A stretch of 64,000 nt of DNA, from contig CAILEP010000016.1 of the NCBI GenBank assembly GCA_903833275.1, forward strand, positions 1 through 64,000, given 5' to 3'. A program made the translations under genes and the position numbers. The DNA comes from an uncultured Bdellovibrionales bacterium (GTDB taxonomy: Bacteria; Bdellovibrionota; Bdellovibrionia; Bdellovibrionales; UBA1609). This document shows positions 42,496 through 49,923 of the stretch, in pieces. The notes beneath the pieces were generated by a model that did no database searches, had not been told where the DNA came from, and was given only the letters and a program-made list of their open reading frames with translations. Each line of letters begins with the position of its first letter. Positions within the stretch are counted from its first letter, which is position 1.

Positions 42496-42681
42496 CTAGG
42501 CTGCCGTTTTTTTCAAATCGGCATCTCGACGCATAGAGTTTGTGGGTACCAAACTGGCCTTTGTGTCAGCCATAGAACTGCGAATAAGCTCAGCCTCAAC
42601 GCGACCTGATTTGGCCAACTCGATGGCGGCATTCAAAGCCACAAGTCTGGCAGCCGCTTGGCGCAACGATTTCTTTTTCAT
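42496..42681 (-). CDS. Small basic hypothetical protein
   Basis: The 61-residue protein is helical and basic (MKKKSLRQAAARLVALNAAI...). It has no recognised family. Its ATG overlaps the stop of the upstream gene (ATGA at 42678-42681), which is the main reason to regard it as real. A GAGG-type SD lies inside the upstream gene end. It is the last gene of the CheX/HD-GYP unit. No function can be assigned. Confidence 0.55.
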   Translation of the reverse strand: MKKKSLRQAAARLVALNAAIELAKSGRVEAELIRSSMADTKASLVPTNSMRRDADLKKTAA

Positions 42682-42959
42682 CCTGACTTCCTCTTTCTTT
42701 TTTGGGGCCGACCCATATCAACAGCTAAAGTGTCATCAATATGCGCTTTGAGCTTTGAAAGCTCGGGTTGCAACTCTTCTGTGAGAATTTCACTCAACAT
42801 CTCAAATGACTTAAGTAACCGAGCCATTTGCGACCCGCCGACCTTTTCAAGAGTGCGGTCGATTTCTTCTTGAAGCGGTCGTAGCATCGGAAACTGATCT
42901 AAAAGTCGATCACGTTCTTCGATCAGCTGTTGAATTAAATTTTCGTCAATCTCAGACAT
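42678..42959 (-). CDS. Small helical hypothetical protein (DUF3135-like length and style)
   Basis: The 93-residue protein is acidic and helical at the start (MSEIDENLIQQLIEERDRLL) and basic at the end (GRPQKRKRKSG). 'QFPMLRPLQEEIDRTLEKVG' resembles small coiled proteins found near chemotaxis or motility genes, but the family is not certain. GGTGAG precedes the ATG. It sits 33 bases behind the HD-GYP gene and overlaps the next small gene by ATGA, so it is in the same operon. Confidence 0.6.
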   Translation of the reverse strand: MSEIDENLIQQLIEERDRLLDQFPMLRPLQEEIDRTLEKVGGSQMARLLKSFEMLSEILTEELQPELSKLKAHIDDTLAVDMGRPQKRKRKSG

Positions 42960-42992
42960 TTCTCACCATTCGCTGTAAACGCCACTCTCGGC

Positions 42993-44339
42993 CTAAGAGG
43001 CCTTTTGAGCTTTCTGCTGAAGTGACTTTCTCAATTTTCGAGCCACTTCACCCTCGCCGGTGGTCTTCTTCTCAAGTTCGATAAGCGCTTGTTCGGCTGA
43101 CAATTTCTGGCGACCCGAAGAAATCGAAGTTAGCGCATCAAACTCGTCAGCCAGCGCCAAAAGAATCGAATCGCGACAAAGTTTGCCGCCACGCAATTGC
43201 TTTGGGTAGCCCGTGCCATCGAGCTTTTCGTGGTGATGCAAAATCGCGTTAATCGCTTCTGGCACCAATATAATCTTCTTTTCTTTAGCCATCGATACGC
43301 TGTCTTCTGGGTGCCTGTAGAAAATAGCGCGCTCTTCATTGGTCAGTTCGCTCAGTTGCTTTTTAACTATCTCTTCTGGGCATTTAGCAAGACCAACATG
43401 ATAGAAAAGCCCGGCGACGGCTAGGTCTTCTGGCATGCCCTCTTTTATAATCAATGAAAACATAGAGGCATAAGTCGAAACGCGAAGCGATTGATCGTAA
43501 AAATCTCCCAAAGCTTGACCCGTCTGCTTAAACATACTTTCGAGCACATTTGAGATCGAATCGGTTTTCACCAACTGGCTAACTATATTTTGCGCGTCAC
43601 TTAAGAGCGCCTTGCCGCCATCGAACGATCCGGCATCTGGCGCGATTAGAGAGTGAAATATACCGCGAACCTGACTGTGCATTCGTTCTTTTCGATCAAA
43701 GCAAGTCTCGCCATTTGAATTCGCGAGGCTCTTTAACTTTATATAATTTCTAAACTGTGCTTCTTCATTTACTTTGATAAAAACCACATTGTTAGATTGC
43801 GATTTCAATTTCGCAATAACCTCAGGCCGAACCACTGTACCTTTTTTAAAGATACGCACGTACTTCTTGTTAAGCGGCAGCAAGACCATTACGTCGAAGT
43901 CGATGGCAGCGCCTTCTTTGAGCTCGTCAAGAGGCACCGAAAGAAATGACGCCTGATCTTCACCGAGCAATTCGGCTTGAATCTTGATCAACGATTTATC
44001 TAAAAGCTCGCCATCTAGCGGTAAAAAAAACGACTTGTCGAAACCATTCTTAAAAAGAGTTTTATCGTCAGCTCCATATTTCTCAGAGGCAATAAACATC
44101 AAAGGGCAACCCTGCAACGAAGATTTAAGGCTCTGCGCCATTTCAATTGGTGCGAGGTCCGCAATGGCCGGCCCGCAACAGATCAAACTAATTTCTTCCG
44201 CCGACAATTTGTCTAACTCGTCAGCGAATTGATCTGACGTTTCAATAGTTTTAAACGTGACCTTATCGCAAATCGCACGAATTCGCTTATCAACAGGCTT
44301 CTCAACCCCGCACAATAGAAAGACCAGTTTCTGGCTCAT
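42993..44339 (-). CDS. Degenerate HD-GYP domain protein
   Basis: The 448-residue protein has a receiver-like N-terminal region (about 1-125) lacking a clear phosphoacceptor set, a PilZ/YcgR-N-like middle, and a C-terminal HD-GYP domain (about 280-430). In the last, 'HHHEKLDGTGYP' and 'LADEFDALTS' are conserved. The HD pair reads HV ('LFYHVGLAKCPEEI'), and the first His before it is Ser ('SLRVSTYASM'). Loss of two metal ligands suggests weak or no cyclic di-GMP hydrolysis and perhaps a binding or scaffolding role. AAGGAGCC, overlapping the CheX gene region, is its SD. Confidence 0.82.
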   Translation of the reverse strand: MSQKLVFLLCGVEKPVDKRIRAICDKVTFKTIETSDQFADELDKLSAEEISLICCGPAIADLAPIEMAQSLKSSLQGCPLMFIASEKYGADDKTLFKNGFDKSFFLPLDGELLDKSLIKIQAELLGEDQASFLSVPLDELKEGAAIDFDVMVLLPLNKKYVRIFKKGTVVRPEVIAKLKSQSNNVVFIKVNEEAQFRNYIKLKSLANSNGETCFDRKERMHSQVRGIFHSLIAPDAGSFDGGKALLSDAQNIVSQLVKTDSISNVLESMFKQTGQALGDFYDQSLRVSTYASMFSLIIKEGMPEDLAVAGLFYHVGLAKCPEEIVKKQLSELTNEERAIFYRHPEDSVSMAKEKKIILVPEAINAILHHHEKLDGTGYPKQLRGGKLCRDSILLALADEFDALTSISSGRQKLSAEQALIELEKKTTGEGEVARKLRKSLQQKAQKAS

Positions 44340-44346
44340 GGCTCCT

Positions 44347-45177
44347 TCATTTGCCTTCGAGAGCGATTTCCATTTGAAATGGGCCGACGCTCGACTCGAA
44401 CGGCAAAATAATTACTTTCTCTTTTGTCTTTTGATGCAAATTCATTTTCTCACCTGAAAGCACAGTCGGTATTGCGGGCTGAAGATCATACCCGGGCATT
44501 TCGTTTACTTTAGTTTTCGCAGTGCCATAAATAATATTAAGAAGTTCGGCGGCGCAGTCTTGAATATCGCCCGTAATTTTATCGTGCTTTTCTGCAAACA
44601 TATTTTCATAGATTTTCAGAAATACCGGCTCGCTGAAAACCAGCGAAATGGTGCCATTTAATTTTGTCGTTGCGAGCGTGATAATGCCAACGATGCCAAC
44701 ACCAGGCGCGTATTTCTTATCTTCGACTTTCAACATATGGGGCTTGCCTGGGTGACAGGGCGTCTGGGCCTGAACTTTGAGCGTGTTGGTAACTGCCTCG
44801 ATAAAAGGATTGATTATATTCACGTCGAAAGTCTCTCTTGGTTTTACGGTGGCCGCCGACTTTGCGATATCTTCAGAGGTAAACGGATTAAAGGCCTGAA
44901 TTATTCCGTCACTCTTCAGTTGCGACGCAAGCCTCGACTGCATATTGATACTGACAACTTTTTTGTCGCCCTGCTTCACTAATTTTGCAAAGACAATAAA
45001 CGCTCGATAAGCCTGCATGTTGATTTTTGAGACATTTTTAAAATCAAATACAAACGATTCGACACTCATAATGAGCCAACTCTTTGATTCGACCATCATT
45101 TCGTCCGCAAATTTAGCGTCTAGTTCGATTGGCAATTTAATTTCAAGTGCAGTTTTAATTTGTTTTACTTCAATCAT
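44347..45177 (-). CDS. STAS-CheX fusion protein
   Basis: The 276-residue protein has an N-terminal STAS domain (about 1-100; 'LIMSVESFVFDFKNVSKINMQAYRAF' split around the usual Asp/Ser region). A CheX-type domain covers about 125-272. The CheX active-site ExxN occurs as 'AAELLNIIYG', preceded by 'DIQDC'. CheX dephosphorylates CheY-P in many chemotaxis systems; related CheC/FliY proteins carry the motif twice. A STAS fusion is unusual and could couple it to another regulator. It is divergent from the globin chemoreceptor and leads a unit with the HD-GYP gene. Confidence 0.78.
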   Translation of the reverse strand: MIEVKQIKTALEIKLPIELDAKFADEMMVESKSWLIMSVESFVFDFKNVSKINMQAYRAFIVFAKLVKQGDKKVVSINMQSRLASQLKSDGIIQAFNPFTSEDIAKSAATVKPRETFDVNIINPFIEAVTNTLKVQAQTPCHPGKPHMLKVEDKKYAPGVGIVGIITLATTKLNGTISLVFSEPVFLKIYENMFAEKHDKITGDIQDCAAELLNIIYGTAKTKVNEMPGYDLQPAIPTVLSGEKMNLHQKTKEKVIILPFESSVGPFQMEIALEGK

Positions 45178-45291
45178 GCCTACATGTCGGCATCTACAAG
45201 ACTAGACTCAAACTCTTTGCGGAATCTTAATTAGTCTCACACAAAGACATTTGTTAAATTTGTGTAAACACCTTTAATCTTTCTGCAAATG

Positions 45292-45299
45292 GCCGAAAT
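45292..45299 (+). promoter_or_regulatory. Weak candidate FliA (sigma-28) -10 element
   Basis: GCCGAAAT lies 58 bases before the chemoreceptor start and differs from the GCCGATAA consensus at two positions. A TTTA at the right 15-base spacing is a poor -35. A similar GCCGATAA is at 56067-56074 before another receiver gene, also without a good -35. Position is suggestive, sequence support is weak. Confidence 0.25.
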
Positions 45300-45357
45300 A
45301 GAGGGTTGAGTTACGTGTTAGAAACTTACCATTTGCAGCACCGAAACAGGAGAATAA

Positions 45358-47376
45358 ATGAGCGACATAAAGCTTAGCGATAAGCAAAAAAAGATTGTGC
45401 AAAAAACCTTTAAGGTTGTTGCTCCAAAGGCCGCCGTTCTTGCGGCAGATTTTTACAAACGTGTTTTTGAAATAGCGCCTGAGGCTCGTGCTCTTTTCAA
45501 GGGCGACATGACCGAGCAAGGCGAAAAACTAATGGCCACACTCGCTCTCGCCGTCAACAGCCTCGACAAACTCGAGTCGTTGATGCCGGCACTCGAAGCA
45601 CTGTCTCATCGGCACGTCGAATACGGCGTTCAACCTGAACACTACGGTGTTGTGGGCCAAGCACTTTTAGAGACCCTCAAAAAACATCTCGGCGCCAAAT
45701 TTGACGCTGAGACAAAGAAAGCTTGGCTCGCAGTCTACACATTACTTTCAACTACAATGATTAATTTAACCCAAACTAAAAAAGGAACCCAAACAATGAG
45801 CGACGCAAAAATTGGCAGCACAGCAATGCTGAAAGATTCAGAAATTCTTTTCGAAACAATCAATCAAACCGGCACCAACCTTATGATTGCTGACGCCGAT
45901 TTCAACCTTATATATGTCAACAAACGCTCGGTTGAGACCTTGGGCTTGATCTCAGATGTAATTCGCCAAGAACTTAAACTCGAGGTCGACGAACTTGTCG
46001 GCGGCTCGATTGACCGCTTTCATAGAGGCCCGGCTAAAGAGCGCGTACGTCGCTTGCTTTCGGATCGCCGTAACTTTCCGTACAGAAAGACGATCAGCCT
46101 CGGCGCCCTAAGACTTGATCTTGCGGTTAACGAAATCGTAAAGGGCGGTAAAGTTCACGGTTACGTAGTGAACTGGGAAGACGTAACATCACGTGAAAAA
46201 TTCGAAGCGGATACCGCGCGCTTGCAGTCAATGATGGACAACTTGCCGGTCAATGTTCTACTTGCCGATCGCGATCTAAAAGTGACCTACATGAACCCGT
46301 CTTCTTCGAAAACTTTGAAAACGCTTCAAAGCTTGTTGCCGATGCCGGTGGATAACATCGTTGGTTCAAGTATCGATGCCTTCCACAAAAACCCGTCGCA
46401 CCAGCGCAATATGCTTGCCGATGTTAAAAATCTACCCCATCGCGCCAACATTAAGTTGGGTGAAGAGAACCTCGATCTATTGGTTAGCCCAATTATCGAC
46501 AAAAACAGAAACTACGTTGCGGCCATGGTCACCTGGTCAGTTGTGCCTGAGGCCGTTAAAGCCTTTAAGAGAACTGCTGGCGAAATCGTGCAGATCTTAG
46601 GCTCGTCATCTGTTGAGTTGACGGCCTCAAGCCAGAGCATGGCTGCGGGCGCAGAAGAAACAGCCAATCAAGCACAGACAGTGGCTGCCGCTTCTGAACA
46701 AGCGACTCGCAGCGTGCAAGCTGTGGCTGCCGCGTCAGAAGAAATGAGCAAGAGTATTAAAGAGATCTCGGGTCGCGTGCAAGAAGTTGCGAACATTTCG
46801 CAACAGGCCGCAAAAGATGCGACTACAGCAACAACAACTATGGGTTCTCTCTCGAAATCAAGCGAAGAGATCGGCCAAGTTGTAAAAGTGATCTCATCGA
46901 TTGCCCAGCAGACTAACCTGCTCGCCCTTAATGCAACGATCGAAGCGGCTCGCGCAGGCGAAGCCGGCAAAGGTTTTGCGGTTGTGGCGAATGAGGTAAA
47001 AGAACTTGCTCGTCAAACAGCTAAAGCGACCGATGATATCCATCAGAAGATCACGGGCGTTCAGAAAGACACTCATAGCGCTGTTGTTGTAATTCAAGGC
47101 ATCTCGGGCGTTATCGCGAAACTAAACGAAGTCTGCATGACAATCGCCGCCGCCGTTGAAGAGCAAAATACCGCAACTGGCGAAATTTCGCGCAGTGCGA
47201 GCGAAGCTTCAAAAGGCACGGGCAGCGTCAATCAGAACATCACTGAGGTTTCAAGAGTGGCTCAAGACTCTACTAAAGTGGCGCTCGAAGTACAGAAAGC
47301 TTCAACGCAGTTGTCAGAGATTTCTACGAAGATGGACACAACAATTCGTGATTTCTTGAAAACGATGGGCCTGTAA
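45358..47376 (+). CDS. Globin-coupled PAS chemoreceptor (soluble methyl-accepting protein)
   Basis: Residues 1-140 are a bacterial-haemoglobin-type globin. The CD1 Phe is in ALFKGD, the E7 Gln in MTEQGEKLM, and the proximal His in '[21 protein letters not shown]' (His86 by alignment with Vitreoscilla haemoglobin). Two PAS domains follow (about 157-260 and 285-395), then a chemoreceptor signalling domain with hairpin-tip motif '[20 protein letters not shown]' nearby (about 517 on). There are no membrane segments, so it is cytoplasmic. An oxygen, CO or NO signal at the heme would steer the kinase CheA. AGGAGA precedes the ATG. An internal SD-ATG lies at 45796, exactly between globin and PAS. 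Confidence 0.9.
   Translation: MSDIKLSDKQKKIVQKTFKVVAPKAAVLAADFYKRVFEIAPEARALFKGDMTEQGEKLMATLALAVNSLDKLESLMPALEALSHRHVEYGVQPEHYGVVGQALLETLKKHLGAKFDAETKKAWLAVYTLLSTTMINLTQTKKGTQTMSDAKIGSTAMLKDSEILFETINQTGTNLMIADADFNLIYVNKRSVETLGLISDVIRQELKLEVDELVGGSIDRFHRGPAKERVRRLLSDRRNFPYRKTISLGALRLDLAVNEIVKGGKVHGYVVNWEDVTSREKFEADTARLQSMMDNLPVNVLLADRDLKVTYMNPSSSKTLKTLQSLLPMPVDNIVGSSIDAFHKNPSHQRNMLADVKNLPHRANIKLGEENLDLLVSPIIDKNRNYVAAMVTWSVVPEAVKAFKRTAGEIVQILGSSSVELTASSQSMAAGAEETANQAQTVAAASEQATRSVQAVAAASEEMSKSIKEISGRVQEVANISQQAAKDATTATTTMGSLSKSSEEIGQVVKVISSIAQQTNLLALNATIEAARAGEAGKGFAVVANEVKELARQTAKATDDIHQKITGVQKDTHSAVVVIQGISGVIAKLNEVCMTIAAAVEEQNTATGEISRSASEASKGTGSVNQNITEVSRVAQDSTKVALEVQKASTQLSEISTKMDTTIRDFLKTMGL
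45784..45798 (+). promoter_or_regulatory. Internal ribosome-binding site and start inside the chemoreceptor gene
   Basis: GGAA (45784-45787), eight bases before an in-frame ATG at 45796 (residue 147, MSDAKIG), lies at the end of the globin domain. It could start a globin-free receptor or be the scar of a gene fusion. Confidence 0.45.
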
Positions 47377-47378
47377 TT

Positions 47379-47942
47379 ATGCAAAGTGAAACTCAAACCT
47401 ATCGCGAGAAGATTCGCGAACGACGGATTGAGCCTCAATTGGTGAACGATATGAAGGCACAATTCGTCGAGACCCAACCAGCAAAGAAACCAGCGCAAAC
47501 CAAATGGGTTGCGCTGGCCATTTGGGCGGTTGCGGTTGCCGTTTCGGCTCGCTATGTGACCCCTTACATGGTGGCAGCGACAATTGCATATTCTGCAATG
47601 GTGGCGGGTGTTCTTAATAGAAAAAACAAATGGGCCCATTCACGTCTTATGGGCTCGGCGATGTTAATCGATTTGGCCATTGTGCTGTCACTTGAATTTC
47701 AACGAAGTGCGATAAAAACCGCTCTTGGTTTTTCTTTGTCGCCCCTTCAGCAGTTTCATATTGGCGCCTCAACCGTGGCTGTAGCTCTTTACTTTCCGAT
47801 TGCTTACTTCGGGCTAAAGAATTACCTCGGCAAGGGTGATCAACAGACCCGCACTCGACATGCACTTTTAGGCAAATGGGCTTTTGTATTCAGAACCATC
47901 GGGTTCTTGCTCATGTTCTCATTACTCTGGAAGAAATCATGA
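47379..47942 (+). CDS. DUF420-like membrane protein
   Basis: The 187-residue protein has a charged N-terminus, then about four membrane segments. Conserved-looking His positions at segment edges are 'KWAHSRLMGSAM', 'QQFHIGASTVAVAL' and 'TRHALLGKWAFVFRTIGF'. This AHR / FHI / RHxxLGK pattern is that of DUF420 (YozB/CtaM) proteins, linked to heme-copper oxidase maturation. It lies two bases after the globin receptor gene and overlaps cheB by ATGA, so it is inside the chemotaxis operon. Heme binding is plausible from the His pattern but not shown. Confidence 0.65.
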   Translation: MQSETQTYREKIRERRIEPQLVNDMKAQFVETQPAKKPAQTKWVALAIWAVAVAVSARYVTPYMVAATIAYSAMVAGVLNRKNKWAHSRLMGSAMLIDLAIVLSLEFQRSAIKTALGFSLSPLQQFHIGASTVAVALYFPIAYFGLKNYLGKGDQQTRTRHALLGKWAFVFRTIGFLLMFSLLWKKS

Positions 47943-49063
47943 CCGGCTCGTCGACGGCACCAAAAGAATTGAAAACTAGAATTCTCGTCGTCGACGACTC
48001 TCCGATATTCAGAAACTACTGGAAGAAATTGATTGCCGGCCAAGAGGATATTGAGGCGGTCGGCATTGGCGATAATGGGCAAGTCGCATTAGATAAATCT
48101 AAATTGCTACTGCCTGACATCATTATAATAGATCTTGAAATGCCAGTGATGGATGGCCTCACCGCCATCCCGCTTCTTATGAAAGAACGACCTGAACTTA
48201 AGATTATTGTGGCGAGCTCTCTTACGACGGCAGGCTCAGATCGCGCCGTTGAAGCCCTGTCGCGTGGTGCTGCCGACTATTTGGCAAAGCCACAGGCCAT
48301 GGACCCTAACGTTTCGCTTGATGCCGTGAAGGCTGAAATTTTAAGAAAAATACGCGCCTTAGCACCGAGAAGAAAAGCCCCGGTAAAGAATTCTACTCAA
48401 ACCGCTGCGCCAGCCGCCAAACCTTCACCGACGCCGATTCGAACCACTGCCAGCCATAGCGGCGGCGGTATCTCAGCCATTGCGATCGGCAGCAGCACCG
48501 GCGGCCCCAATGCTCTTGAGAAAGTATTAAACGCGATACCGGCCCATATTACTCAACCTATTTTTATCACCCAACACATGCCGAAGTTCTTTATTACGGC
48601 ATTGGCCCAACGAATGACCAAAGTGAGCGGCCGACCTTGCGTCGAGCCCGCGACTGGCGACACCATCAAAGATGGGCATATTTATATTGCTCCTGGTGAT
48701 GTTCATTTGGTTTTTAAGAAAAACGGAACGTCTATTGAGGCCGTGCTTTCAGATGCCCCCGCCGAGAATTGGTGTCGCCCCGCGGTCGACCCGATGTTTC
48801 GTTCTCTCGCTGATATTTACGGAAAAAATCTACTCGCTGTCATTCTCACTGGGATGGGCGAAGACGGTACGCTTGGCGCCAAAGACATCGCGCAAAAGGG
48901 CGGTCAGATCATTGCGCAAGACGAAGCGACAAGTGTCGTTTGGGGCATGCCCGGCGCTATCGCCAAGGCCGGCCTCGCTTCAAAAATTCTACCGATCGAC
49001 CAAATTGGCCCGTGGATTTGGGATCGCGTCGGCGTGAAAGCGGAGTTGCTACACCATGGCTGA
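47939..49063 (+). CDS. cheB: Chemotaxis protein-glutamate methylesterase CheB
   Basis: The ATG at 47939 overlaps the preceding stop as ATGA; a longer in-frame start at 47876 would lie inside that gene. The product (374 residues) has a receiver domain ('ILVVDDSPIFRNYW', Asp in 'IIIIDLEMPVMDG', Lys in 'YLAKPQ'), an Ala/Pro linker, and the esterase domain with Ser in 'AIGSSTGGPNALEKVL', His in 'FITQHMPKFF' and Asp in 'TGMGEDGTLGA'. It removes methyl groups from chemoreceptor glutamates and deamidates glutamines for adaptation. Its activity is normally raised by phosphate from CheA. Confidence 0.93.
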   Translation: MTGSSTAPKELKTRILVVDDSPIFRNYWKKLIAGQEDIEAVGIGDNGQVALDKSKLLLPDIIIIDLEMPVMDGLTAIPLLMKERPELKIIVASSLTTAGSDRAVEALSRGAADYLAKPQAMDPNVSLDAVKAEILRKIRALAPRRKAPVKNSTQTAAPAAKPSPTPIRTTASHSGGGISAIAIGSSTGGPNALEKVLNAIPAHITQPIFITQHMPKFFITALAQRMTKVSGRPCVEPATGDTIKDGHIYIAPGDVHLVFKKNGTSIEAVLSDAPAENWCRPAVDPMFRSLADIYGKNLLAVILTGMGEDGTLGAKDIAQKGGQIIAQDEATSVVWGMPGAIAKAGLASKILPIDQIGPWIWDRVGVKAELLHHG

Positions 49064-49922
49064 AATTAACCAAGAAGACTACCTGCTCACTTCTCATATC
49101 GTAAAAGGCTATAGTGGCCTCGACCTTGGCGACGATAAACACTATCTGCTGTCGAGCCGACTCACTCCCGTATTAACAAAATTCAAATTCAAAGACATGG
49201 CTGAACTTTTCGGAGCCTTGAGAAAAAGCGATCGCAATATGGCACTTGTTAAGGCCGTATCTGAATCGTTAGCAACGCATGAATCTCTCTTCTTTCGTGA
49301 TATTGTGCCTTTTCAGTACTTAACTAAAACGATGATACCGAATCTCTGCCGCGAAGGCGGGCCACAACGAAAAATTCGAATATGGTCGGCGGCGTGCTCG
49401 ATCGGCCAAGAGCCTTACTCGATTGTCTTCTCAATTGATCAGGCACGAGCCGCTCTTGGCAACCCGAGCGTTGAATTGTGTGCAACCGATTTTTCAAGCT
49501 TTGCTGTAGAACGCGCAAAAAAGGGTGTCTATTCGCAGTTTGAAGCCCAACGAGGTCTGACCCCTTCTCAAGTTGATTCTTTTTTTGAAAAGCTGCCCGC
49601 GACGAGCGAAGTGCAAGTGCGCGAGCGCTTTAGAAAACAAATTGAGTTCAAAGAACTTAACTTTTTGGATTCGTTTATTGGGCTTGGCCTTTTCGACATT
49701 ATCTTTTGCCGAAATGTTTTGATCTATTTTACCAACCCAATGAAAAAACAAATTCTAGAACGTATGGCCCAGATATTGAAGCCCGACGGCTATCTCGTTT
49801 TGGGCAACACCGAATCGATGCATGGCATAACTGAAGTTTTTGACCGAGCTGAAAATTCAAATTGTGCAGTCTATTCTAAAAAACGCGCGCCCGACCTAAC
49901 AACTCTCAGGAAGGTGGTCTAA
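49056..49922 (+). CDS. cheR: Chemoreceptor glutamate methyltransferase CheR
   Basis: The 288-residue protein has the CheR N-terminal helical domain, then the SAM domain: 'IRIWSAACSIGQEPYSIVF' (SAM motif with the usual SxGQEPYS), 'LCATDFSSFAVERAKKGVY' and 'FDIIFCRNVLIYF'. It methylates receptor glutamates in the signalling helices and opposes CheB. The start overlaps cheB by eight bases and the stop lies one base before cheA, so the four enzymes are co-translated. There is no pentapeptide tether on the nearby receptor, whose C-terminus is KTMGL. Confidence 0.93.
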   Translation: MAEINQEDYLLTSHIVKGYSGLDLGDDKHYLLSSRLTPVLTKFKFKDMAELFGALRKSDRNMALVKAVSESLATHESLFFRDIVPFQYLTKTMIPNLCREGGPQRKIRIWSAACSIGQEPYSIVFSIDQARAALGNPSVELCATDFSSFAVERAKKGVYSQFEAQRGLTPSQVDSFFEKLPATSEVQVRERFRKQIEFKELNFLDSFIGLGLFDIIFCRNVLIYFTNPMKKQILERMAQILKPDGYLVLGNTESMHGITEVFDRAENSNCAVYSKKRAPDLTTLRKVV

Positions 49923-49923
49923 A

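Noticed and set aside
45292-45299. Confident sigma-28 promoter for the chemotaxis operon
   Set aside because: Two mismatches in the -10 and no good -35 at 15-base spacing; kept only as a weak candidate.
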